Of a stretch of DNA of 64,000 nt, positions 22,145 to 34,317 are shown piece by piece. Source of the DNA: Zygnema cylindricum (taxonomy: Eukaryota; Streptophyta; Zygnematophyceae; Zygnematales; Zygnemataceae). The stretch spans positions 60,001-124,000 of the forward strand of contig JBBHKE010000413.1 of the NCBI GenBank assembly GCA_037447655.1. Reading direction: 5' to 3'. The position numbers were made by a program, and so were the translations under genes. The stretch's first letter is position 1. Every line of letters begins with the position of its first letter. The notes beneath the pieces were generated by a model. It did no database searches. It was not told the DNA's origin and saw only the letters and a program-made list of their open reading frames with translations.

Positions 22145-25100
22145 TCAGTACGGCCGATAGCGTGGGGCCGAACGCCCAATCCCAGACGAGAAGTCTGTGG
22201 TCCCAGGAGGTGCATAGTCTGCATACGCTCCATACTGCAGCACCATGAGCACCCACAATTAGACGAAACAAGTAAAATTAACAAGGCAAGGACAGGAGCG
22301 GAAAATACAGTAAGGCTATTCTTACAGAAGGTCGCTGCAACCAGAAAAAAATGGACAAACTTAGTCCTGAGAGACCTTATCCCCATCTGATCATACTTTT
22401 CCTACTGGAAAAAGCCTAAAAAACCCTAAGATAAAAATCCTAAACTCCCTCAGAAACCCTAAGGAACATTAAGAACAACAGGTGCAAACCCTCACCGGAA
22501 GCTGCTCAATTGCACTGCCGTATCCGGCTTGAGGTGAATAGAAGGAGCCAGCAGCCGCCGCTGCGGCAGCTGCTGCGGCTGCTGAGGCCAGACCCCTCAC
22601 CGGACCTCCGCCCCCCCCCGCCGATCCTCCTCCTGTAGCTCCCCCTGCTCCACCGCCTTCAGGAGGCGTGGCTCGGTCAACCGCTACCTGCAGCCCCGCG
22701 TTCACATGGTAGAACATCAGATTTTTAGGAAGGTCAGATGTTAGAGCATTCAGATGTTGGAAATCCCTGGAGGGTCTTACACAAGCGTCCAAATGTTAGA
22801 AATCTCCATAGGCTCTTAAAAAATCAGAGTCTAAGTTTCACCCTAAACTCTCCAAGTTACCGTCAACATCAGGGCGAATCTCTCTGTATAATTAGACTAC
22901 TAGTCAATTACCAGGAATAAAACAGCCCATGTAGGAGAAGGACATGTTTTAACATCAAAAGAAAAACGTTTGTCAAGCACATAAAAAGTCACATTAAATA
23001 GCAGCTTCAGCTGCCTTTCAGGCAGTGGCCTGACAAGAATCACCATCTTAACTGCACTGGTGGAAAGATGACTTTTAAGTGTAATTGACTACGTTGCTTT
23101 ACCAATGACAAATACTAGCATGATACACGAACACTAAAAACAACCTATTGGTCAGAAAAAAAGTTATGTATGCAGTATCGTGAGGCAAAAAAAGAGGTTG
23201 AATGGTATCAGCGAGCTCACCGCGCGACCGCAAATTGTATGTGGGCGGCCAGCGACAAAGGCAGCAACAGCTTCCTCAACAAACGTAACAAAACCGAAGC
23301 CGCGATGAGATGACTTGTTAAGTTCCTGAAAGTCATAACTAACAAGTGTGAACAATGTTATCCTGAACACCGTTGACTGAACAGAAACAAAATTCCATAT
23401 AAAACACTTAAAAAGAGAAACGATTCCCACCTTTGGTATATATACATCCTCGATAGGGCCAAAACGGCCGAAGTAATCGCGGAGATCCTGTGCATTGGCC
23501 TCAGCTGGCAGCTTTCCTACAAAGACTTTGGCCTCATTTGTTGGGCGTACTCCGTTCCCAAAAGAGCCTGAACTGCCACCAGCGCCCACAGGATTGTGGA
23601 CTTGCCCCACACCAGGTAGGCTGGAATTCATAAGCCCGTGGCTTCCATAATTCATCATTGGTTGTCGGCCATAGCCAGGATATGAACCCCCAGGAGACCC
23701 ATATGCCATGAGGCGCATGTCTGGCTGACCTGCACCGTGCATATGCAGAGATCTGCCAAAACGTTGCGAATCATCCTGCAGTGCATGACCGTTCAAAAGT
23801 TCAAAAACTGCATCAAGTCACATCAAGTCATGAAGCAGGACCAGCCATCATAAAAAATAACCGAATACAAAGACTGAACATGGAGATACATCTGGCACAG
23901 AACAATAAAGGTAACGAGGAAGAAAAGAAAGAGACTGCCTCTCTTTATCACAGCCAAATAGGCACTCAGCTAACCTTGGGAGTGGCCCGGTCCACAGCCA
24001 GAGGTGAACCATCCATCTGATGTGTCTCCTCCATCACTTTATCTACTGATGCTGTAACCAGCCTCCCCAATATTCAAGCATCATAACTCGCACACTTTAC
24101 TGCAAGACACGCATACTATCGAGAGACCAGAGCACGATAGGACCTTTTGTCACAGACTGTACGAGACATCAATTTAAAATGAATTAAAACGGTGCAAATG
24201 CACATAATGAAACAGTCCTATCATCGACATGTTTTTGGTAGACGGTACACAGGCTAACCAATCAACCAGTGATACACACAGGAGAAAATATAAAATAAAT
24301 TCCAGTCACACGGGATCACCTTAACAAAAAGGCTGAAAACGGAGTTGCCTAACAGATAAGCTCTATCTACTTACAAGATGAATCAAAGGTCACAAAACCA
24401 ATGCCGCGATGAGCCTTTGTAGTTGGGTCCTGGAAAACAAGTCCATTCCCATAACATTAGTAACCTTCCTTTACACCTAGACGTGACAGTTGCAGCCGAC
24501 CACTATCAAATCCCCCGTATTTGCATGGGATAAATGCCGCTTTTCTATGCTGTGCAGCTAGTTTAGCTACAAGTTAGCCACAACGCCGATCGTAAAAAAA
24601 AATGTCAACTACTTAAAAAAAACACCAGTGTTAGAAAAGGGTTTAAATACCTTGGGCATGTAGCAATCGGTAATTGAGCCATAGTCAGCAAAATAGCTGT
24701 ACACAACACCAATAAAGAAGTCTTCCCTTCAGTACATCATAGGTCTTTGACCACGATTTTAAAACCCCTTCTAAGAGAAACTAAGGAAGTGACATGTGAA
24801 AAAATGACACGAGGAAGCCAAAATTTGCAGAAAAAGGTTGGCTTTCCGTCTTAAATTTACGATTGCAACATCAACACCGCCAAGTCCAAATTCTAACATG
24901 TCACTTAATTAGCCTTGTCTCTCACATTTACGAAATAGGGCATGTATGTGGCATACAGCAGGTAGGGTTCAAAGGCAGCAGGAGAGACTATACAGTGGAA
25001 ACAGACTAAAGGCGACACAAAATTATCTTAGGCGCCAGTCTACTAGCAGGCAAACAACAGCCGGCACGTGCCTGACACGAGTTTTGAAAAATAAAATCGC

Positions 25101-26977
25101 AAGCATAACTCCAATCATGGTTCTAACCTTTCCAAGGGCAAATCATATCCCGACTTGAATTCAAACGGATGTCATTCAGCATTGTATGAAATGTTAAGAA
25201 AATCTAAAATAAGGGACCGCGAAACTGTAAACCCCAGCATAAGCCACGGTGTGCCAAGGTAAAAGTGAATCTGATTTCAGGTTTCTAATAATCATAAAAA
25301 AAGGACTCTAACCATTCCACCTCCTCACTGACCTGCGAAATGATGCTTCAGAAATGCTCTGTGGAACACGTGCGACAAATATACGTGTTGATTCTGGCTG
25401 CTTGCTGGTTGTCATCTCCTCCTGATCCTCCAAAAGCCCCAACAACATACACAAATGACCAACCACTTCATTTCTATCTGCAAAACCATTATCTAACATA
25501 ACATGTGTTTGCGCCTCTAATGACTGATTGCAATCTACAAAAATCTGTGAAATCTGGAAACAATGAATGTGACATAAAATCTCACTTTCGGCGTGGCCAT
25601 TTTCACCTCCAACCTTCGATCCTTTAACATGTGAGTCTGACTGATCACTTTCTGCAACCCATCATAAACATCAGCAAAACAGCAAATTTCAATAAGCCAA
25701 TATCAACAACAATGGCTTCTAGAGAAATAAGTGTTTCAATGGAAGCATGAATACAAATAAACACAAGTAACTGATGCATCAAAGTGGCAGCAGAAACAAG
25801 CGAGGCCATAAAGGATGGTAAACAAAATGTGTTGACAGCCATACAAGGTGATCACCTAACAAGGAAACATAGGGAAGTCCCTCAGTATACGAGGATAAAC
25901 ACCAGCTGGTTATGATCCAAGGAGAAGAAGCATTAATTTCACGGATTTAATCAACATAAACAGACCAGCAGAGCATTCTGACAGTTTCTGGCAGATACAT
26001 AATTTATCAGCCTGGCACTAACCATCCCTACAATAATCTACACCATAGAATCATAACAACAGCTTGCTGGAAAATTTAAGAAAGCAAAAGTTTTTCTTCC
26101 TTATCAAAGCCAGACAACAACATCGAGACAGGTTGATATACCTGTGTTTAGTCAAGCAGAAAAATTCAGGGGCTTAGTACTTCAACATCCTTGCTAAAAA
26201 AGACACGCTGATTCAACATTCACTGATCAATAAGAGATAGACAATGATAACATATGTTAAACCAATGAAGCACAGTCCACATGAGTTGAAATGTTGAAAC
26301 TCCCAATGATGACAATTTTACAAAAAACCAGAAGCAGAAGGAAGAATTTCAAGGAACGCACCTCAGCTTGAGCAGCAGTTGCAAAAGTGACATACCCAAA
26401 TCCACGCGATTTCCCAGTTGCTCTATCCTGCAAGTTTCAACAAGAAGCAATTTGAGATGTATAAGTTAGGATTGAAGGCAAAAGATATTCAGATTTTCCG
26501 TGAGTACATTGCTCGAGATTCCATGTAAAGTGAATAAAAGGAGAATCGAATAGATGGGAAACAGACAGATGATCACCTTCATGACAATGATGTCATCCAT
26601 CGCCCCGAACTCGGACATGTAATCTCGAAGGCCGTCTGTATCAACATCCCATGGAATGCCAAGGACCTGCAAGAATGCACCAGAAGAATCTTAGCAAAAC
26701 AGAAAAATAAAAACATATAGAGCAAAGTTCATATTCCTCAAGGAGAAAAAAAATTACAACATTGTGTAAGGCAAACATGGATAAACACTGTTAACAGGCA
26801 ACAGAGCAGTTAAGCAAAACATCTAGAACAAAGCAGCATTTAGATCAAAGACTGCTATTCTAAATAACAGGGTTCAAAGTCAGTAACTGCATAAAAAGGC
26901 TGAAAAAACTAGTTCGCTTTTAAACCGCAACCTCCAGAACGTACCACAATCTTCCGGCCAGTGACCGATGTCTCCAT
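22145..26977 (-). CDS. Three-RRM hnRNP/DAZAP1-like RNA-binding protein, 12 exons
   Basis: Exons, high to low: 26977-26945, 26666-26577, 26427-26362, 25651-25586, 25427-25333, 24696-24651, 24429-24375, 24051-23975, 23775-23431, 23325-23221, 22687-22496, 22234-22145. All introns are GT..AG, phases match and the total is 419 codons plus stop. RRM1 is about residues 9-85 (IVVLGIP, RGFGYVTF), RRM2 about 99-176 (RIFVARVP, HRGIGFVTF) and RRM3 about 259-332 (KVFVGKLP, RGFGFVTF). A Gly/Met/Pro-rich linker separates RRM2 and RRM3. After RRM3 come a Gly-rich stretch and a run of 11 Ala, then a Tyr-rich tail ending RYRPY. The pattern fits nuclear or shuttling hnRNP-like proteins that bind single-stranded RNA. 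The exact target is unknown. The start codon is followed by a tiny 33-nt first coding exon. Confidence 0.92.
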
Positions 26978-27838
26978 AACCGCTTGACAAGCAGAAGAAG
27001 AAAGAATGGAAAGAGAAGAATTCCTTCTGTTCCTGCACGTGCCAAGTAGAAAGCCCTCTAGGCCTCACAGCCTCACTCTCCCTCGGTCCCTCGGACACGC
27101 TCCCTCCTCTCTTTTTGCTGCCTCACTGAAGCTCCTCTCCTCTTTCCCCTTATCAGCTCTGCCTCTCGCTTTTCCTGCACACACAGGAGCCAGTGCTGGT
27201 GAGGGGCCTTCCCTCGGGCCACAAAAGTGCATCTCAGGTTCCATGTCGGTCCGAAAGGAGCTGGTGAAAAAAGAGAGCCAGGAAAAATGAGGCACAAGAG
27301 GGCAGGTTCCTCTCACTCTCTCACGTGCTGGACACGCCTCACGCCTCCCTCTCACTCGCTCGCTCTCACGCTCCCTCCCTCTCTACCTGGCTATCTCTCC
27401 CTACGCAGAATTCTGACAGCCTAAAATGATCTACACCAAGATCAACATGGGGGGAAGGGCTCAAGATTCAGCTTTACGACACCGCATTTGCTGGTCCCTC
27501 CGGTCAAAGTTCCAAGCGGAAGTCGCTAATGCACGACCTGCTGTGAGGAGAGCATCCTGTCCGTCCGATCGATACTTTCTGCTTCGCTCGTGGTCGTATA
27601 GCACTGTACGACTGTACTGTACAGTACAGTACTGTACAGTATTGTACTGTAGTAGATTTGCATCGAGGGCATCTTCCGAGATACACGTACGGGGTTTCGA
27701 AAATTTTCTCGATATGCGATAGCTATCCGTTTGCGTAATGTCAACGGAATTCAATATATGTCGCTCTAAATGCTGTACGTCGCATGGAATATGCAATGCA
27801 TCGCAACGTACTCCTACCTCCGTAGCGTGTAAAGAGAA
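26978..27838 (-). promoter_or_regulatory. Upstream region of the RRM gene
   Basis: Upstream of the start codon at 26977. About 27040-27410 is strongly pyrimidine-rich on the plus strand ('ctccctcctctc', 'ctccctccctctctacc'), so purine-rich in the sense of the gene; it may be 5' UTR or promoter. About 27603-27652 is a palindromic cluster of 'tactgtacagtac'. Open frames here are compositional. Confidence 0.35.
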
Positions 27839-27839
27839 G

Positions 27840-28791
27840 AGTCTTTATTGCAAAAATTGCGATGGCAAAACCATCTGAGTACAAAAAAGCTAAAACTGTC
27901 ACAAAAAAGTAATCTACGCCTAAAAACAGAAACGAAACACACCAAAATTAACAAGAGCAAATAACCAAAACAAAACAATAACAGACTGAGACCGCCTACA
28001 AAATAAAAAAACCTAGACTAGACAACCGACAGACAAACTAAGGCCCACAACCACAAAGATCATGGATGTGAACCGGGTCCCTTGGCGGAAGGACTGGAAG
28101 ACCCCGCCGATCTTCCGCGAGTGTGCTACGTCAAAGGAGAGCCGCCGCTTGCGCCCGTTGAAGTGCAATTAACACACACTGACGGTAAAACGCAGCCAAT
28201 AGACTCGATGGAGGACTCCCTAGACCCCGGGATTCAAACGTTCTTCGCGCACACTGTCGAAGGAAGTCATCGAAGGACTTGTCCAAAGAACCGAAAATCT
28301 CCACTACAAATGGGACAAACTGGTCCGACGGGTCTCGGTGAGCATAGTCTCGTTCTTTTGAAGCCGCTGCGTCCCGAGCCGCCACACATGAATGCGAAGC
28401 TGCGCAAGATGAAATGTGTGTCCCAGTCGGATCCGTGAGGACCACATCGCCAAGCGTCCTCCCAACACCATGAAGAAAAACCAAGTCAACCCGAGGGGTG
28501 CGAGAACCCTTAGATTGGGGCCGAGGTGGAGGTATATTAGAAGCCTCACGTTTGACAATGTAGCCCGCCTCGGCACCAATGGTAGCAAGGGCATCTCGCA
28601 CCAAATCATGCGCGACAGTTCGTTCCCCCCCATGCGAGCAACGAAGCAAATGGATTCACTCAACATCAATAGCTTGGTTACAAACGCACCGAGGCCCCCC
28701 CAAAGGCGGAGGGTGAGGCAAACCCAACCGCGGAGTGTCGAAAAAGTTGGTGTTGCTTGTAGCCATGCACCAGCCCCAAGCCCAAGAACAC
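27840..28791 (-). pseudogene. 3' part of a decayed non-LTR retrotransposon (CCHC + nuclease-like domain + 3' UTR)
   Basis: Continuation, in minus sense, of the reverse-transcriptase gene at 54869-56371; copia C and a small hAT-like element separate the pieces. Near 28680-28600 a C-x-C...E..H...C pattern precedes GGERTVAHDLVRDAL, as in the zinc knuckle that follows RT in many non-LTR elements. Next comes RVDLVFLHGVGRTLGDVVLTDP, where two Asp lie 13 residues apart in a PD-(D/E)xK-like arrangement, then FVPFVVEIFGSLDK. I infer a restriction-like endonuclease (RLE). One in-frame TGA lies at about 28660. An AATAAA lies at about 27845 (minus). Confidence 0.65.
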
Positions 28792-29155
28792 TAGTGTTGG
28801 GTATCGGGTAAATTCATATCACGATAATTTCGATATTCGATATATAGAATATCGATCGAGCAGACTCCTCGATATATCGTACCGGGTCCAACATAAATTA
28901 TCATGATATATATCGCAAAAAATGGGTGTCCATAGAGTTCAAATATAAAAAATTGTACGGATCCCACCCCCCACCCCCACTGAGCGCTCGCCACGAAAGG
29001 GGGGGGGGGGTAAAAAATCAAAAAAAAAAATAAAAAATCGCATAAATATCCGGATATTTAGCTTCTAGGTATATGGACTCGATATATCGATTATCAGATA
29101 CCTAAAATTCGATATATATCGAATATCAGCAATAAGTCTTTGATGCCCAACAATG
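28792..29155. mobile_element. hAT-like small TIR element rich in CGATAT palindromes
   Basis: 364 bp with ends TAGTGTTGGGTATC and (reverse complement) CATTGTTGGGCATC. Flanking 8-mers AAGAACAC (28784) and CAGAACAT (29156) agree at 6 of 8. The interior repeats 'cgatatat' motifs in both orientations. Non-coding. It interrupts the minus-strand non-LTR element. Confidence 0.65.
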
Positions 29156-29370
29156 CAGAACATGAACGTAAACGAGCACACGCTTGAGCACAAGGTAGCG
29201 CCTCCAAAAAATTTGCAAAATTAGCGGCGGCTACTTGCTCATATATGCGTTGTTGAAGTTAGAACTTAGTGTCGGCCATGAGAGAATGAAAAGGTGGAAC
29301 TTGATTTCGAGCGTCCGCGGGTAGTAGCGCCCCAACAGAAAGGAGAGCTTGGTGAAATGGAAATAGCTCG
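29156..29370 (-). pseudogene. Middle fragment of the non-LTR element between MITE and copia C
   Basis: Minus-sense coding remnant. Reading from 29370 downwards it begins in the frame that the RT gene leaves at 54869 once copia C is removed. After about 35 codons it meets a TAA (near 29260). The onward frame contains EQVAAANFANFLEALPC, typical helical linker sequence of RT C-termini. Confidence 0.6.
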
Positions 29371-29375
29371 TCTTC

Positions 29376-30439
29376 TGCAATTCTGAGACCTCCATAGGAC
29401 CTCAGAGTAAGCAGCTCACACGAAGCCCCTAGGATAACCCCGACCCCTTTGTCTTTCAGCACGAATAACTGCAACCCTGGCAAACAAAAACTTTGACACA
29501 CTCACCCCTGTGAAGGGAAGACTCCCCTGAGTCGATAGCAAAAAGAATCTATGAATTTGCTCCAGTGAGCAGTAAGTTATGGAGGGTCAAAGTTGACCTT
29601 TTGTACAAAAGCTCTCTGGGAGAAAGGGTCATATCTACCAATTTTTTCTAAGTCCCATCTCTCTCTAAAACTCTATCTACTGATGTACGGCACCAATCAT
29701 ATTACACTGCTGTACACAAAAGTACAGCTGCTAGTGTACTTTACGTACGGATATTGTACGACATGGCCTAAATGTCGACACATGTCATATCCAAATTCGG
29801 TCCCGTAATCCCAGGAGATACCGCGATCCAATTTAATCGTGCCACGTGTCATTCAATAAAGCGATGATCACAAACCGCTGAGAATCTCTTCCGCGATCTC
29901 GACTTTCTTTCGGCCGTCCGATAGAATGCAGATTTCAATCGTAACTGTCATAAATGCTTGTGCGGTATTTGTTTCGTAAAAAAAACAAAATGCGTGGTAC
30001 TCATTTCTTATCCATACATAAATCCGTACTTTTACATAATTGGATCTATGTATTCGTAAACATCCGCTGTTAAATGAATTTTCCTACGTGGCAACATTTA
30101 AATAAATATCAAACCCTCTAGTGTGTATCTTTATGTCTAGACTTAACAGATAAGTCCACCGGCTACTGGCGTTCAGACGATTGGCACGTACTAAGATCAA
30201 ATCCTGGTTCCGACATACTCTTTTTAGCAAATAAACCTACCTATGCGTAAATCAACTAATCTATTTCCCGTAAACCTTTGGATAGCCTAGGTAGCCATGG
30301 CTCTAGCTTCCTCTCTAACTTCTCAGTGACTGCAACAAGTGTGGAAGTTGGAGAGAGAAGTTAGTGGCAAACTTCCTCGGCTTCTTGATGTATTCCATTT
30401 TAGACCTAGAAAATAATAAAAGAACCATCGATTTCTACA
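29376..30439 (-). repeat. 3' LTR of copia C
   Basis: 1064 bp with TG..CA ends (plus-strand reading tgcaattctg ... atttctaca). Matches the reassembled 5' LTR of C over its full length. Contains the antisense tRNA-like unit at 30144-30225 and the 'ccatggctctagc' block with a hairpin next to the U3 end. Confidence 0.93.
30144..30225 (+). other. Antisense tRNA-like unit in 3' LTR of C
   Basis: Plus strand: A-box-like 'taacagataagtcc', B-box-like 'agatcaaatcc' at 30194-30204, then TTTTT at 30221-30225, 16 nt downstream. Confidence 0.5.
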
Positions 30440-30452
30440 CTCCCCTTATTTT
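30440..30452 (-). promoter_or_regulatory. Polypurine tract of copia C
   Basis: Minus strand 'aaaataaggggag' directly before the 3' LTR; primer for plus-strand DNA synthesis. Confidence 0.8.
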
Positions 30453-32972
30453 CTAGTCAATCTTTAATTTCAGACCACACTTCTCCCTGCAGAAAATTAG
30501 CTTAGGGAAAGGCACAGGTTAGGTCATCATATCTGCTACCATCTCGCTATCTGGTCGGTAATCTAAACTGATTATTTTGTTTTCTACTTTCTCTAACAAA
30601 GCTGAGTCTAATATCCATGTGTTTAGCTTTAAAATGATGTTTAGGATTGGCAGAAATAGCGATTGCTGCCTGATTATCACAAAAAAAATTTCTGCACACC
30701 ACTCTTAAGGTGACCAAGCTCTCCAAGCAAAGACTTGACCCACATCAATTCTTTTACAACAGAGTAAGAGGCCATATACTCAGCCTCTATGGTGGACTGA
30801 GCAATAACCTGTTGCTGTTTGCTACACCAAGAGCAAGCCCCATCACCCTTATATAATTCATTTCCTGAAGTACATCCCCTCATGGAAGCATCACCATAAC
30901 AAGCATCACTCTAAGTAGTGATGTCAGTATTCTCCCCACCCAAATGCAACCATATATCCCTAGTTCATATCAAATATCTAAGGACTCTCTTAGCTGCCTC
31001 CCAATCCTTCTTAGTGGAAGCATTTAGACTTCTACTCAACACTCCTACAGCCGCAGCTAAATCCGGCTGGATACAATTCATAAAATAGATAACGCTCCCC
31101 ACTACTTGCCTATAAGGAATAGTCTCCATGAACTTCTGTTCTTCATGACTTAATTCCTTGTCTAAGACTATGACTCTTTTTTCCTCACTCCCCTCACTTC
31201 CCTTCTTTAACTCTATTGGAGTTGTACAACCATTAGCTTTATCCATCTTAAATTTTTCCAGCATGTTCCCTATTGCTTCCTTTTGAGTCAATCTTATAAT
31301 CTTTTTTTCTCGATCTCTTTCTACTTAAATTCCCAAATAAATTTTTCTTCCCCCATATCCTTTATTTCAAATCTCCCCTTAAGATCGGTTTTCAGTTTAT
31401 TATTTTTTTCCATTGATTTACTTGAGATAAGCAAATCGTCAACATAAATTGCAATAAATATAAAACCTTCCTCATCTTCGAAAACATAGATTGAGTGATC
31501 TGAGCTAATCCGGATATATCCCAGACCGGTAAGAAACTCATCAAGCTTCTTATTCCACTGTCGAGGCGCCTGTTTCAAACCATAAAGAGATTTAATCAGC
31601 CGGCATACCTTACTCTCCTCTCCTTCCTCCACAAACCCTTCGGGTTGTCGCATGATGATCTCCTTTTCCAATTCTCGATGCAAAAAGGCTGTATTGATGT
31701 CTTTCTGGTGCACCTATATGTCTTTCGCAATTGCCAGACTGAGAAGTATGCGGATAGAGGGAAATTTGACGACTGGGGCAAAGGTTTCCTTGTAGCCGAT
31801 TCCTTCTTTCTGTGTAAATCCTTTTGCCACTAATCGAGCTTTGTAACGCTCAATGGTATTATCCGGGTGCAATTATAATTTGAAAACCCACTTACAACCG
31901 ATTGGTTTTCGGTTAGGTGGACATTCCACCAGCTCCCAAGTATCGCCTACCATAATTGAGGCCATCTCCTCATTGATGACTGTCTCCACCGGTTTTTTAT
32001 TCTAAACAAGTCATCGCCTCTCCATAAATTTGAGGTTTATCTTGATGAGATAGTTTTGTTACCTTGTTATGAACATGTTTTTCTTGCAATCTTTTGCTAC
32101 TTCTCCTCCCCCCCTCACAATCTCTGGTCGGAATAGATGGTTCTCGTGGGTTCTTTCGAACAATCTGGGCTTCTCCCCTATCCCTTGATTCCGAATCAAT
32201 TTCCACCACGTCTTCCGCTTCGGGTAGAGTTGTCACTGGAGTGTCCGCAGCCGAGTCATTTTTGGTCTGATTTGTACCTACAATAATGTCATCTTCTCTA
32301 AAACCACGATAGTTAGGAAGCTCAAAGTCATCGGAATTTTCCGACTCAAATCTGATTTTTATTGACTTTGTATACTTGAAGGGATCCACAGACTTTCTTT
32401 CATCCATGACTACTAGATGCTTTACTTATATTATATCTTCCCTTTTTAGATCGTAAACTTTATATCCTTTAACATCCTCATCATATCCTAATAAGTATCC
32501 CAATTTTCCTTTAGGATCTAGCTTTTAACTAGACCGATTTGTATCTAGACTGAATACTTAACTCTCGAAAACCTTTAAGTGAAATATGTCTGGTTTTCGG
32601 CCGGTCCATCTCTCATAAGGTGTTTGATATTTTATAGCTGAGGTAAAAATTATATTTTTGAGGTAATAAGCATAGTTTATTGCTTCTGCCCAAAATCATT
32701 TTCCTAACTTCTTATCTAACAACATACTTCTAGCACTCTCACTTAGTGTCCTATTTAATTGTTCTACTACCCCATTCTGTTACAGGTTTTTTGGAACTAT
32801 CTTTTGGTGTTGAACTCCATCTTCCCTCAAAAAATCCTTTAACTTGTTAGAAGTATACTCTCCACCATTGTCAATCCTTACACTCTTGATTAGAGTTTCA
32901 TGGAGTTTTTCGCTCCAACCTTTATATTGTTTAAAACAATCCTGAGCTTTTGACTTGATTTTCAAAAAGTAC
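30453..32972 (-). pseudogene. Copia C pol, 3' part (integrase rest, RT, RNase H)
   Basis: Minus-sense remainder of C's pol after the B insertion. From 32972 downwards: integrase core (D-N-G-G-E-Y-T at about 32870, then the conserved region before the catalytic Glu), the variable linker with FEGGRRSSKRLQEK, RT ([25 protein letters not shown] near 31440) and RNase H (EAEYMAS near 30770). Several stops and frameshifts break it. It is continuous in sequence with 45775-47590 when B is removed. Confidence 0.9.
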
Positions 32973-33346
32973 TGAAACTGTGAGACCTTCATAAGTCCTC
33001 AGAGTGGACAGCTTCCAAGAAGCCTCTAGGATAACCCTGACCCCTTTGTGTTTCAGCAAAAATAACTGCCACCTTGGCAAACAAAAACTCTGACCAACTT
33101 CACCACTGTGAAGACAAGACTCCCCTGAGTCGATAGCAAAAAGAATCTCTGAATTTGCTCCCATGAGCAGTAAGTTATGGAGGGTCAAAGTTGACCTTTT
33201 GTACAGAAGCTCTCTGGGAGAGAGGGTCCTATCTTCTAATTTTTCTAAGTCCTATCTCTCTCACAGACTCTATCTACTGATGTACGGAGCCAATCAGATT
33301 TCAGTTTCGTACACAAAAATACAGCTGCCAGTGTACTTTCAGTAGG
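32973..33346 (-). repeat. 3' LTR of copia B, distal part
   Basis: 374 bp matching 44716-45090 of the 5' LTR. It ends in GTAGG, the 5-bp target of E. The rest of this LTR is at 39686-40364. Confidence 0.92.
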
Positions 33347-33537
33347 TGTTGAAATTGTATTTTCTAGTTTAAAATAAATTAGCGGAAACATATACAAGAA
33401 ATGATGGCAGCCTGCCTCCATCTCTTCTCTCTCTCCCCCATACTTGTTGTAGTCACTGAAGGAGAGAGAGAGCGATGGAGCCATGGCTGCCTCAGCTCCA
33501 TAGGAAGGACTAAAGAGTGACTTAAGTCACTCTCAAC

Positions 33538-33607
33538 AAAAGGTTGAGTCCGGCAGGACTCGAACCCCCGACCGGTAGAGCGCGGCGTAGCCGTTAGCTC
33601 TAACCAG
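33538..33607 (-). other. Antisense tRNA-like unit in 5' LTR of E
   Basis: Minus strand: D-arm/A-box-like 'actggttagagct', exact B box GGTTCGAGTCC (33556-33566) 40 nt later, a T-stem with 4 of 5 pairs, and TTTT at 33538-33541. It could be a tRNA-derived sequence or a working Pol III unit; a full cloverleaf is not clear. Confidence 0.6.
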
Positions 33608-34116
33608 TCTGTCGTAGAAGTCCGTTAGATGATGTAGGGTTTCATTCATATATAAACTGTTATATAGTACCGAAATGATCTAACTGGAATATGAAACGAA
33701 ACGAACATAGAACTTGTTAAGGTTTAGTGCGAACGTCATTTCGCACGAAACAAATGAAACAGACACTTTGAACGGTCGACATTTAATGTCGGATTTAATC
33801 GGACGGCGCACGTCGTTTCCGAGATCGCGGAATGGTCACTTTGGATTTTATGGACGTGGCATGACGTGGCGCCGCGTGGAAGGATGACATTCGGTCGCGG
33901 GAATTGCGGAGGAAATACGGACAAGTGGAAAAATGACACGCGTCCACTCAAGAGCCTTGTCGTACACCGGCCGTACAGAAAATACATCGGCCATAGTACC
34001 TTTCTGTACTTTACAGTAATACGATTGGTTCGTACTTTAGTAGATAGGGGTTGTGAGAGGGATTTAGGACTTAGGAAATATTTGGTAGATAGACACCTCT
34101 CTCTAAGAGAGCTTTG

Positions 34117-34123
34117 TATAAAT
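34117..34123 (+). promoter_or_regulatory. TATA box of copia E LTR
   Basis: TATAAAT in the U3 of E. The equivalent site is at 39460-39466 in the 3' LTR. Similar motifs lie at the same relative place in D (actataaagg) and F (tataaaag). Confidence 0.6.
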
Positions 34124-34317
34124 TGGCATTTTTGCCGGCTCATAACTTATCGCCTGGTTGGCCGTTTTCAGTGATTCTTTTTGCTACGGACTCAGAGGAG
34201 TCCAGGCTACACAGGGGTGCAGTCCAATTGTCACTTTGTCTTCTAGGGCAGAAGTGGTCGTGGCTTAAAGTGGGTTAGTTAAATACTATCTAGAGGCTTC
34301 CAGTATTCTGTAGTCCA

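Noticed and set aside
22738-25158. Plus-strand frames within the RRM gene
   Set aside because: Opposite strand of introns and exons of a well-supported minus gene.
27603-27652. Functional operator-like palindrome
   Set aside because: A 'gtact' simple repeat is self-complementary by composition. No evidence of a binding site.
33538-33607. A true tRNA gene
   Set aside because: The B box and terminator fit, but I could not pair a full acceptor stem and anticodon arm, so I call it tRNA-like only.
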